Below are positions 26,757 through 34,547 of a DNA stretch of 64,000 nt, piece by piece (the first letter of the stretch is position 1; the number at the start of each line of letters is the position of its first letter). Where the stretch lies: positions 2,046,001 through 2,110,000 of the forward strand of contig NZ_CP128400.1 of NCBI RefSeq assembly GCF_030389965.1, given 5' to 3'. The position numbers and the translations under genes are program-made. This stretch comes from Candidatus Chlorohelix allophototropha (GTDB lineage: Bacteria; Chloroflexota; Chloroflexia; Chloroheliales; Chloroheliaceae). Under the pieces are notes generated by a model. The model was given only the letters and a program-made list of their open reading frames with translations. It searched no databases and was not told the origin of the DNA.

Positions 26757-29335
26757 CTCACAACCTCCAACGCATCTGCTGTACCTTTTATATAGGGATG
26801 GGCGGGGGGCAACGTCCGTTTGAATATGTCCAACGCGCGAGAAAGCAACCGCTCTGCCTCCGCCCGTTGCCCCATCTGATACAACAACACTCCCATGTTG
26901 TTGAGGCGAAGGGCAACTGTAGGATGGTCAGACCCTAGCGTTTTCTCTCCAATTTCTATGGCGCGTTGGAGGAGGGGCAGGGCGGCGGGTAAATCTCCCA
27001 TATCCTGTAGCAAGCTCCCCATGTTGTTGAGGCGGGTAGCAACCGTAGGATGGTCAGACCCTAGCGTCTTCTCGCTAATGGCAAGGGCGCGTTGGTATAG
27101 GGGCAGGGCGGCGGGTAAATCTCCCATATCCTGTAGCAAGCTCCCCATGTTGTTGAGGTCTGTTGCAACTCCCGGATGCTCTGAGCCTAGCGTTTTCTCG
27201 CTAATGGCAAGGGCGCGTTGGTAGAGGGGCAGGGCGGCGGGTAAATCTCCCATATCCTGTAGCAAGCTCCCCATGTTGTTGAGGCGGGTAGCCACAGTGG
27301 GATGGTCAGAACCTAGCGTTTTCTCGCTAATAGCAAGGGCGCGTTGGTAGAGGGGCAGGGCGGAGGCGTATTCTCCCATCGCCTTTAGCAACCCACCCAT
27401 GTTGTTGAGGCTTTGCGCCACATCGGGATGGTTCTCACCCAACTGCTGCTCTCGGATGGCAAGGGCGCGTTGGTAGAGGGGCAGGGCGGAGGCGTATTCT
27501 CCCATATCCTGTAGCAATAACCCCATGTTGTTGAGTCCGGTGGCTAGGGTGGCGTGTTCCGCCCCATATATCTGCTCTTTGAGTTTCAGCCCACGCTCGT
27601 AACAGCCCTTCGCCTGCCGATAGTCCGCCCTTGCATTTTTCAGGTACAAGCCAATCTGATTGTACAGTCCATCTGCCGCTGCCAGCGCCGCGCCCCGTTC
27701 CTCGGCGTAGCCCGCCACCGCCAGCCCACTTTCCAGCAGCCGCCCGCACTCCTCCCACGTACTAATGTCATCACTATCGTAAGGGTAAGCCGCCCGCAGC
27801 AGCCCTGCCGCTTGCTCTAGCCGTTCGGTGTCTGTGCCTTGCGCCGTTCGCAGCGCCAGCCCCACCAAGCGGTGCAGTGTCAGCCCTTCCTCGCTCACTT
27901 CTGCCAGCGAGTAGCGTTTTATCGCCGCTATCGCCTCGTCCCACTCCAGTTCATCCCCTGCCGTTGCCGCCAATCGCTCCGGCAACTCCTCGGCATTCTC
28001 AAGGAACAGGCTGAAGGGGATAGGCTCGGTACCAAGCCACGCGCACAACTCCAGCAACTCCGCGCCTGCCGGGTTCGCCTCCTCCAACGCCCGAAACGAA
28101 ATCTCCCAAGTGGTGGCAACCTTATCGTTGTGGTAGCCCTCCGGCGCATCGCCCTTCTTGAACAATTCCATTCTCCGCTCTTTGAACAGGCGCAAGTAGT
28201 CCGCCCCGCTTCTGGATTTCGCGTTCATGTAGGCGGCAGCCTGTTCCAGCGCAAGGGGCAAGCCCCCCAATTCTCGCGCCAACTCCTCGAAAGCGGGGTC
28301 AGCCTTTCCCACGCGCTTTTCGAGGAACTCCACGCTGAAAGCCTGCTCCCATATTTGAGCAGGTAGGGGTTTGATGCTCTTGCCCCAATCGCCGTTGTAG
28401 CGCGAGGTAATCAGGGTTTGCCCGTTGCCGCCGTTCGGCATGTAATGCAGGATGTCGGCGGGTTCTTCCACGTTGTCCAGCACCAACAGCCAAGGTTTGG
28501 GGCAAGTGTGCAGATAGCGCAGGGCGAGGTCAATCGCTTCTGCTTGTTCGGTTGCGCCGGGAGTCGCCAGCGTCAGTTCAAAAGCGAGGTCGGCAAGGTC
28601 AGAGCGCAGGGAAGTGGCGAACTCAGCGTTCACCCACCACACCAACTCGAACCGCTCTTTATTGCGGTAGGCATATTCCACCGCCGTTTGGGTTTTGCCC
28701 ACCCCGCCCAAACCCGCCACCGCTTGCGTAATCGCGCTCGTCTGCGCCTTTTCGAGGGCATCCAGCAAATCCTCGCGCCCGGTGAAATACTCGTTGCGCC
28801 GATGCGGGATATTCCAGATGGGCGGGAACGTGCCGGGGTAGCGCGGGGCAGGGCTAGAACCGTTGGCGGTTTGCGCCGCTACGCCCTGACCGGGAAAGCG
28901 CGGGGCAATGGTGGGCTTGGTACGCACCCGCTTGATTCCATCCAGTAGCGCCTGTGCTGCCGTATCTTCCTGCTCTTTGGTCAGGTCAATGTACACCAAC
29001 GCTCGCAACAAGCCGTCCGGTTTGCAATCGCGCACCTTGACCGGAACGAGTAGCCCCTTTTCCCCGGTGGGGTCGTTGGCGAAGAAAGCCGCCCATTCGG
29101 GCGCGGTGAACATCGAGGTGAGGTAATCGGAGGAGAAGATGGCAATCAGGCGTTCGCATCCGCCGGCGGCGCGTTGCATATCCAGCACGAAATTGCCGCC
29201 CTTTTTGAAATCCCACGCCTGAATAACGGTGGTGTACTTGGCTGCTTCTAATTGCCAAGCGACCCATTCCGCCCAACCCTTGTCGGCTTTGTTGTAGCTG
29301 ATAAAGAAATCTTTTTGCGGCTCGTTCTGGCTCAA
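26741..29335 (-). CDS. TIR / NB-ARC / TPR STAND protein (six TPR units)
   Basis: An 864-aa paralogue of the protein at 18962-21295. The TIR domain covers residues ~8-135 (DFFISYNKADKGWAEWV, with E in APEWAAFF). The NB-ARC follows from FTGRED with GLGGVGKT, LLVLDNVE and TSRYNGDWG. The tail has six complete 42-residue TPR units (LNNMG...AL..L.RAL) against four in the sister gene. The TIR domains are clearly more diverged than the ATPase parts. It starts with TTG (TTGAGCCAG) at 29335, the same start codon context as 59417. The inferred role is a sensor with an NAD-consuming effector. Confidence 0.9.
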   Translation of the reverse strand: MSQNEPQKDFFISYNKADKGWAEWVAWQLEAAKYTTVIQAWDFKKGGNFVLDMQRAAGGCERLIAIFSSDYLTSMFTAPEWAAFFANDPTGEKGLLVPVKVRDCKPDGLLRALVYIDLTKEQEDTAAQALLDGIKRVRTKPTIAPRFPGQGVAAQTANGSSPAPRYPGTFPPIWNIPHRRNEYFTGREDLLDALEKAQTSAITQAVAGLGGVGKTQTAVEYAYRNKERFELVWWVNAEFATSLRSDLADLAFELTLATPGATEQAEAIDLALRYLHTCPKPWLLVLDNVEEPADILHYMPNGGNGQTLITSRYNGDWGKSIKPLPAQIWEQAFSVEFLEKRVGKADPAFEELARELGGLPLALEQAAAYMNAKSRSGADYLRLFKERRMELFKKGDAPEGYHNDKVATTWEISFRALEEANPAGAELLELCAWLGTEPIPFSLFLENAEELPERLAATAGDELEWDEAIAAIKRYSLAEVSEEGLTLHRLVGLALRTAQGTDTERLEQAAGLLRAAYPYDSDDISTWEECGRLLESGLAVAGYAEERGAALAAADGLYNQIGLYLKNARADYRQAKGCYERGLKLKEQIYGAEHATLATGLNNMGLLLQDMGEYASALPLYQRALAIREQQLGENHPDVAQSLNNMGGLLKAMGEYASALPLYQRALAISEKTLGSDHPTVATRLNNMGSLLQDMGDLPAALPLYQRALAISEKTLGSEHPGVATDLNNMGSLLQDMGDLPAALPLYQRALAISEKTLGSDHPTVATRLNNMGSLLQDMGDLPAALPLLQRAIEIGEKTLGSDHPTVALRLNNMGVLLYQMGQRAEAERLLSRALDIFKRTLPPAHPYIKGTADALEVVRGSGS

Positions 29336-29422
29336 GGCATTATCCCCGACAAGGCTAAAACGCTGGTTAAACCGTTCCTAAACTACCGTTACATTATAGC
29401 GAAAAAATCGCGACAGGCGCAA
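29336..29422 (-). promoter_or_regulatory. Conserved STAND promoter module
   Basis: On the minus strand TTGCGC (29422-29417), an 18-bp spacer and TATAAT (29398-29393), then the conserved TTTAGGAACGGTTTAACCAG and CGTTTTAGCCTTGTCGGGGA leading to the TTG start. Confidence 0.7.
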
Positions 29423-29633
29423 GCACAAATCTCATGGGATGGGGCGCACCCATAGCAAGCAAGGGGGACGCATTTCTTATACACGTTTCTTCTTGATATT
29501 GAGGAAGGCATGGCATTATAATAATAAGGATAATTGCAGGGTAACTGTCTTTGACGATAAAAGACAAAATAGTTTTGATTTTTGAGCAGTAATTAATACG
29601 ATATTAAATTTGCCGCCGGGTAAACGTCTTTTG

Positions 29634-29663
29634 TTCATTCCATTAGGCCCTTGAAGGAATGAA
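29634..29663 (+). promoter_or_regulatory. Inverted repeat upstream of the PNPOx-like gene
   Basis: TTCATTCC (29634-29641) and GGAATGAA (29656-29663) form an 8-bp inverted repeat with a 14-bp spacer, 38 bp before the ATG. It could be an operator. The binding protein is unknown. Confidence 0.4.
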
Positions 29664-29701
29664 TATTAGGCGTTTTATTTTTTTACGAAATAGAGGTCTA
29701 T

Positions 29702-30202
29702 ATGTTTAGAGAAATGCGTCGCAAAAAACAGATTTTGTCCTTAGAGGAGAGTATTGCAGTTCTTAATAATGGAACATCCGGCGTGCTGGCGGTATCCGGG
29801 GATAATGATTATCCCTATGCTGTGCCACTCAGCTATGTATATCACGATTCTAAAATCTTTTTTCATAGCTCCAAAACCGGCTATAAATTAGATGCTATTG
29901 CAAGAAATAATAAAGTCTCCTTTTGTGTTATTGATCAAGACAACGTAGTGCCAGAAGAATATACTACTTATTTCCGAAGTGTCATTGTCTTTGGAAAAGC
30001 GCGTATTTTAGAGGATGAAGTAGAAAAGAGAAGCGCTCTTGAAATATTAGCGGCGAGATATTCGCCTGACCATGAGCAAGGACGTTTGCAGGAAATTGAC
30101 GACCTGTTCAAACCGGTATGCGTTGTAGAGTTAGCCATTGAGTATATGAGCGGTAAAGAAGCCATTGAGTTGGTTAGAAAAAAGCAAGGGCAAAATAATT
30201 AG
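29702..30202 (+). CDS. Pyridoxamine 5'-phosphate oxidase family protein (NimA-like)
   Basis: A 166-aa flavin-binding split-barrel protein. MRRKKQILSLEESIAVLNNG at the start, GDNDYPYAVPLSYVYHDSKI and IFFHSSKTGYKLDAI match the nitroimidazole-reductase-like group of the PNPOx superfamily, which binds FMN (or heme/F420 in relatives). The actual substrate is unknown. It is a stand-alone gene with an inverted repeat upstream. Confidence 0.82.
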   Translation: MFREMRRKKQILSLEESIAVLNNGTSGVLAVSGDNDYPYAVPLSYVYHDSKIFFHSSKTGYKLDAIARNNKVSFCVIDQDNVVPEEYTTYFRSVIVFGKARILEDEVEKRSALEILAARYSPDHEQGRLQEIDDLFKPVCVVELAIEYMSGKEAIELVRKKQGQNN

Positions 30203-30257
30203 GCAATCACTCTAACAACCAAAAGGTGCGCCAGTAGGTATTTTAACAACAGAAAAT

Positions 30258-30298
30258 GGGTTCGAGGCATATACTCGAACCCTCTCTAGGCTTTTTTC
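30258..30298 (+). terminator. Terminator-like perfect hairpin
   Basis: GGGTTCGAG (30258-30266) pairs with CTCGAACCC (30274-30282). A CTTTTTT tract follows about 9 nt later. It lies between the PNPOx-like gene and the convergent small gene. Confidence 0.55.
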
Positions 30299-30337
30299 TC
30301 TGTCACTTGCCACCTTTTATAGCTTGCACTAATGGTA

Positions 30338-30559
30338 TTATTCAAACACAAACTGTTGGGCATTATCGTAGCTGGAAGCCCAACGCGCTTCGCACTGGTA
30401 ATTCCAGTCGTCACCCCAGTGGTATTGGCTTTCGTTCACCTTTGCCACCTTTCGAGCTTCTTCAATCTTCTCAAAGGGACCATCAATTATGCCTACCGGA
30501 TTTACCTCACCGCTTAGTGTATCCTGCCGAAAAGATACCGCATACCACATAATTTTCAC
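30338..30559 (-). CDS. Small hypothetical protein, ~70-73 aa
   Basis: An acidic, aromatic-rich small protein I do not recognise (WYAVSFRQDTLSG, EARKVAKVNESQYHWGDDW). The start is either GTG 30559 or, better, ATG 30550 with AGGGTGA about 6 nt upstream. No domain or membrane segment is visible. The codon pattern and ribosome site make it plausible as a real gene. Confidence 0.5.
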   Translation of the reverse strand: MKIMWYAVSFRQDTLSGEVNPVGIIDGPFEKIEEARKVAKVNESQYHWGDDWNYQCEARWASSYDNAQQFVFE

Positions 30560-30629
30560 CCTACCCGGATATTGCCGCCGAGTCCGGCACTACATTGACT
30601 CCTTGCGTCCTCTGTATAGGAGGAGGGGT

Positions 30630-30837
30630 GGTGGTGAGTTCAAGGGGACACCCCTTGCCACCCCGTCAGGCGTTCCCCCTGTACCCCCCAAATTGAGGAG
30701 GTGGGGTGTGAATTCAAGGGGACACCCCTTGTGACCCCGTCAGGCGTTCCCCCTGCACCCCCCAAGTTGAGGGGGAGGGGTGGTGAGTTCAAGGGGACAC
30801 CCCTTGTGACCCCGTCAGGCGTTCCCTCTGTACCCCC
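30630..30837. repeat. Family 2 intergenic repeat, three tandem units
   Basis: Three units of TTCAAGGGGACACCCCTTG, then ACCCCGTCAGGCGTTCCCCC and a run of C. It lies directly downstream of the last gene of the nif-molybdenum operon. The CAAGGGGACACCCCTTG core is a perfect inverted repeat, so it may also stop transcription. Confidence 0.8.
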
Positions 30838-30839
30838 GT

Positions 30840-31205
30840 TTATTGAACAAATTCGGGGTGGTTTAGTAGCCGCCCCTCTAGAAACTCAGTAATCGCGCGG
30901 TCAATATTCGCCACTTCGGTTAAGATGACTCTGTACTTGGCTTGCTGCAAAAACCACAGCATCCCCCCACCCATGCCGCGTGAAATTACCACCTTGCAAT
31001 CGGCTAGATGGTCGGTATTGTGTTTGGGGGTATTCGCCTCGTCCTCAGCAAAGCCGAGCGCAGCAGCGGCAGAAGGCACGCTGCGATCGCGCAATTCTCG
31101 CGCTACCTCCTTGCCCTCATCCACCGTCACCACCATAAAATATTGCGATTTTCCGAAATGCACGCTGATGGTTTTACCGTCATTAGTAGCTACTGCGATT
31201 TTCAA
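30840..31205 (-). CDS. NifX/NafY-type dinitrogenase iron-molybdenum cofactor family protein
   Basis: A 121-aa protein with the NifX/NifY-like fold: MKIAVATNDGKTISVHFGKSQYF at the start, then a loop and ISRGMGGGMLWFLQQA. This family carries or protects nitrogenase cofactor precursors (NifB-co, FeMo-co) between NifB and NifDK. As NifEN is absent here and the local NifB has no NifX domain, this stand-alone protein is a good candidate for the cofactor carrier. It overlaps the upstream 109-aa gene by ATGA, indicating translational coupling. Confidence 0.82.
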   Translation of the reverse strand: MKIAVATNDGKTISVHFGKSQYFMVVTVDEGKEVARELRDRSVPSAAAALGFAEDEANTPKHNTDHLADCKVVISRGMGGGMLWFLQQAKYRVILTEVANIDRAITEFLEGRLLNHPEFVQ

Positions 31206-31531
31206 ATGCCCGCCTCCTGAACTATTAACACAGGCAATCCAGCGTTCCCCTCAGGTTTGTTTGTCAGGCAAAGCTTTTCATGCCCTATCCCCGGATTCGT
31301 GGTGAACAACTCGATCAACACGTTTCGCTGTTGTAGCAATTCTGCTAAGGCTTGTTGTCGCGCCGCGAAGGTTAGGGCTGAATTGGGGCTTAATACAAAC
31401 ACTTTGGTTTTGGGATTATAAAGCAGCCGATTGGCTTGATTGTGCCAAGGGGCAGGGATTTCAATGCTATGGTAGCCGTTTATCCCATCAAAACCGGGTA
31501 TATGTTTGCAATCAGGGTTTTCACATGCCAT
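31202..31531 (-). CDS. Unknown 109-aa protein in the nif-molybdenum operon
   Basis: I do not recognise a family. It is soluble, starts MACENPDCKHIPGFDG with two cysteines in CxxxxxC-like spacing, and has a middle region LSPNSALTFAARQQALAELLQQRNVLIELF and a later NPGIGHEKLCL with a third cysteine. The position 16 bp after moeA and the ATGA overlap with the NifX-like gene tie it to cofactor handling. A metal or cluster-binding accessory role is a guess from the cysteines. Confidence 0.65.
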   Translation of the reverse strand: MACENPDCKHIPGFDGINGYHSIEIPAPWHNQANRLLYNPKTKVFVLSPNSALTFAARQQALAELLQQRNVLIELFTTNPGIGHEKLCLTNKPEGNAGLPVLIVQEAGI

Positions 31532-31547
31532 ACAGGAACTCCAGAAT

Positions 31548-32846
31548 TTATATCTCGGTACAATTCAAAAGAACGGCAGTCATATAAGAACCGACTTTGA
31601 CCGCGTGAGGGTCGGGCGATAAGCGCAAAAGGGCGTTTGCTTCCAACATAGACATCAAGCGGCTGCTGTTTTGCGCCCCGGTAGTACGAGCGGTGAAAGT
31701 GTAGCTTCTAGTTTCAGGGTCGAATTGCTGGCTCACGATTGCCCGCACGTATTCATTCCTATCCGCAGCATGGGCAATGTCATGCTCGGCTTGAACCTGA
31801 ATGGTGGGACGATGCCGCTTTGCGCGACCACCCATTTTCAGAACAGCCGGACGCACAAACAATTCAAAAGAGACGAGGCTGGAAACGGGCGAACCGGGCA
31901 AGCCAAAGATGGGTTTGCGCTTCCCATTGATTTCTGCGGTCACAAAGGTAAAGGGTTTGCCCGGTTTAAGGTTGACCCTACCAAAATGGATAGTCCCAAG
32001 CTCTTCTAACAGGTCTTTTACTATATCCGTTTTGCCAACCGAAAGGCTGCCGCTTGTCACCACGCCATCATAAATTTCGAGCGCATCCATTATCATGGTA
32101 CGCAAGCCCTCTTTACTGGCGGGCGCAATTCCCAAAGGAATGGCTTCGGCATAGGCATCAGTGAGGGCAGCGGCAAGGCTGAAACGGTTAGAATCGTAAA
32201 CTGCTTCTGGTTTTGACAAATCCCCCGGCTCGGCAATTTCGTCACCTACCGAAATAACGCCCAAGCGAGGACGGCGATAGGCTCTGAAGCTCGCCCGGTT
32301 TACCATTGCCACCAAGCCTAATTCGGGCGCACCCATCACCGTGCCAGCCTTTAGCACCAGTTGCCCCTTTTTTATATCCTGCCCGATGTGCCGAATATTA
32401 TCGCCCGCTTTAACCGGAATGGATAAGCTCAACACGTTATCCGTTTCGTTGGTAAATTCCACCATTACCACCGAATTTGCGCCCTCCGGCAAGGGTGCGC
32501 CGTTCATAATGCGTATTGCCGTACCCGCTTCTACCCGCAGATAGCCCATTTCCCCGGCGAGATGCTCACCGATTACCTGCCATTCTTGCCTGCCCTCTTC
32601 GGCGAAAAGGGCATAGCCATCAATGGGAGTAGTATCAAAAGTGGGTATGTTAACGGTTGAGTAAATATCCTCTGCCAGTACCCGCCCTTTTCCGACAATA
32701 AGCGCGACCGTTTCGGTATCGCTAAGCGCGGGTGAAGCTACGTTTTCCGCAATCAGGCGGGTGGCTTCTTCCGGCTCTATCATTGGGAAGGGAGAGGCTT
32801 TCATTTTTCTGCCGCGCTCTACTACGGCGTTTTGTACTGGAGGCAT
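31548..32846 (-). CDS. moeA: Molybdopterin molybdenumtransferase MoeA
   Basis: A 432-aa MoeA/gephyrin E-domain protein. It has TFDTTPIDGYAL near the N-terminus, the RIMNGAPLPEGANSVVMVE segment, GVISVGDEIAEPG, and the MoCF-binding GSLSVGKTD and FGLPGSPVSSLV motifs. It inserts molybdate into adenylated molybdopterin. The context is unusual: it sits downstream of nifK and mop, so it may serve molybdenum supply during diazotrophic growth, although FeMo-co itself does not contain molybdopterin. AGGAG lies 7 nt before ATG 32846. Confidence 0.92.
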   Translation of the reverse strand: MPPVQNAVVERGRKMKASPFPMIEPEEATRLIAENVASPALSDTETVALIVGKGRVLAEDIYSTVNIPTFDTTPIDGYALFAEEGRQEWQVIGEHLAGEMGYLRVEAGTAIRIMNGAPLPEGANSVVMVEFTNETDNVLSLSIPVKAGDNIRHIGQDIKKGQLVLKAGTVMGAPELGLVAMVNRASFRAYRRPRLGVISVGDEIAEPGDLSKPEAVYDSNRFSLAAALTDAYAEAIPLGIAPASKEGLRTMIMDALEIYDGVVTSGSLSVGKTDIVKDLLEELGTIHFGRVNLKPGKPFTFVTAEINGKRKPIFGLPGSPVSSLVSFELFVRPAVLKMGGRAKRHRPTIQVQAEHDIAHAADRNEYVRAIVSQQFDPETRSYTFTARTTGAQNSSRLMSMLEANALLRLSPDPHAVKVGSYMTAVLLNCTEI

Positions 32847-32871
32847 AACTTACTCCTCAATCTTTTAATGC

Positions 32872-33081
32872 TTATTCTTTACCGATCATAACCTCGGTGG
32901 ATTTGATGACGGCGGCAACCGTATCGCCAACCTTTAAATCCAAGCTTACCGCCGAATTGCGGGTAATAACCGACACCAGTTCTTCGCCTGTCGCCAGTTC
33001 GACCAATATTTCAGCCATAATCGCCCCTAGCTTAACCTCTTTAACCGTACCTTTTAATTGATTGCGTGCGCTGATTTTCAT
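32872..33081 (-). CDS. mop: Molbindin (Mop), molybdate-binding TOBE-domain protein
   Basis: A 69-aa single Mop/TOBE domain: MKISARNQLKGTVKEVKLG, AEILVELATGEELVSVITRNSA and VGDTVAAVIKSTEVMIG. Such molbindins form hexamers that store molybdate in the cytoplasm and are known beside nif genes (for example in Clostridium). It is 25 bp upstream of moeA and 113 bp downstream of nifK, with a hairpin in the gap. Confidence 0.9.
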   Translation of the reverse strand: MKISARNQLKGTVKEVKLGAIMAEILVELATGEELVSVITRNSAVSLDLKVGDTVAAVIKSTEVMIGKE

Positions 33082-33120
33082 TATTTTCTACCGTTTAATT
33101 GATATTGTTCTGAAAATAAG

Positions 33121-33154
33121 AGGATTTCCGAGCGCGTTCTTGCCCGGAAATCCT
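33121..33154 (-). terminator. Hairpin between nifK and mop (possible attenuator)
   Basis: AGGATTTCCG (33121-33130) and CGGAAATCCT (33145-33154) form a perfect 10-bp stem. On the minus strand CTTATTTTC follows, a weak T tract. It could partially stop transcription after nifK, giving less mop-moeA mRNA, or protect the upstream mRNA from exonucleases. Confidence 0.5.
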
Positions 33155-33194
33155 TACCTGTGCCCCGTATGGGGTATTTGCAAGAAGGTTGGTT

Positions 33195-34547
33195 CTATTT
33201 AAATTCAAGCAGGGTGTTGCTTACCAGTGCGCCTTTCTTGGCGAGTAGGGCGTTGGTAATTTTGTCCACCAGATAAACGCCACCCTTGTAGCCCACCACC
33301 GAACGGCGATGATAGCCATAGCGATCTTCCACCGGGAAACCGGCGCGGATGAGCGGGACTTTTTCCTCGTCAGCAATGTACTTGCCTTTGGAGTGACCGA
33401 TTAACAAGTCCACCGGATGCGCCTTCATCTTTTTATGGATAGCGTAGAGGTCGGTTTTAGGCATGATTTCCATATCCAGATTGAATTCTTCCGACAGAGC
33501 CATCAAATCAGTGGGCCAAGTTTTGGAGTCGGTGGCGGTTGCCACATACTTCGGCTCCATACCCATTTCCACTACCAGCCTTACCAAACCTTCTACCAAA
33601 TCAGGGTCACCGTAGATTGCGACCTTTGCGCCAGTAGTAATCATATGGGTATCCACGATTGCATCCAGCATACGGGCGCGTGCCGACTGGAGTTCAGCCG
33701 ATACGGGCTTTCCGGTTATTTCAGACAGGGTTTTGATGAAGCGATCGGTATTTGCCATACCAATCGGCATCGGCAGAACGTGAGCCGGAACGCCATAACG
33801 CCGTTTGTAAACCCGCGCCGCTTCTCCACCCACATGCTTTTGCAAAGCGATTGTGCCGAGCGCATTAGCCGAGTCCTTGATTTCGTCAAGGCTAATGCCA
33901 CCCTTCGGGAAATGGGGACGAGGCGAATACAAACCGCCGTCCAGCGTATCCGAATAATCGGTTAGCACCAGCCCATCAATCTGCATCTCGCTCAAGATTT
34001 CTTTAATCTCGCGAATGTCGCCGGGATTAACCCAACCGGGGATAATGTTAACCCGTTTGTTGGGGCGAGTCTTGCGAGGTAACGCCAACGCCAACTCTTT
34101 CAAGAAATTATCAAAGCCGGTGATATGCGTACCTACATAGGATGGAGATTTTACCGCCAATATCGGAATATCTATTTCTGGATTCAGCCCTTTGAACTCG
34201 TCAATGAACGCGGGGATGTCATCGCCGATGGTTTCGGATAAGCAGGTGCTGCAAACCGTAATCATCGTAGGGTTGAAGCGTTCATAGACGTTCTTTATGG
34301 CTGCCAGCAAGTTCTCACGTCCACCGTAGATGGTGGTACTCTCGGTCAGCGAACTGGTCGCCACTTCCACCGGTTCGCGGAAATGACGCGCCATTTGGTG
34401 ACGGGGATAAGTAGCACAACCTTGAGAGCCGTGATTGATGGTAAGCGCGCCATGTATGCCGAAGGTAGCCAGCATAGCGCCGATTGGTGCGCAAGCGCGT
34501 AGCGGATTAATCGAAACCGCTCTTTCTTGTTTAACAACTGTGCTCAC
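33195..34547 (-). CDS. nifK: Nitrogenase beta subunit NifK (short form)
   Basis: A 450-aa component of the dinitrogenase, which with NifD reduces N2 to ammonia. P-cluster cysteines are C19 (PLRACAP), C44 (GSQGCATYP) and C102 (CSTCLSE). HFREPVEVATSSLTESTTIYGG is typical of NifK. It lacks the ~50-residue N-terminal extension of Azotobacter NifK (523 aa), as in Anf/Vnf and Roseiflexus-type proteins. The start is GTG 34547, overlapping the nifD stop by one base (TAGTG), so translation is coupled. Confidence 0.95.
   Translation of the reverse strand: MSTVVKQERAVSINPLRACAPIGAMLATFGIHGALTINHGSQGCATYPRHQMARHFREPVEVATSSLTESTTIYGGRENLLAAIKNVYERFNPTMITVCSTCLSETIGDDIPAFIDEFKGLNPEIDIPILAVKSPSYVGTHITGFDNFLKELALALPRKTRPNKRVNIIPGWVNPGDIREIKEILSEMQIDGLVLTDYSDTLDGGLYSPRPHFPKGGISLDEIKDSANALGTIALQKHVGGEAARVYKRRYGVPAHVLPMPIGMANTDRFIKTLSEITGKPVSAELQSARARMLDAIVDTHMITTGAKVAIYGDPDLVEGLVRLVVEMGMEPKYVATATDSKTWPTDLMALSEEFNLDMEIMPKTDLYAIHKKMKAHPVDLLIGHSKGKYIADEEKVPLIRAGFPVEDRYGYHRRSVVGYKGGVYLVDKITNALLAKKGALVSNTLLEFK

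Noticed and set aside
30256-30734. Short + strand frames around 30256-30892
   Set aside because: They translate a terminator hairpin and family 2 repeats, have no ribosome sites, and oppose the small minus-strand gene.
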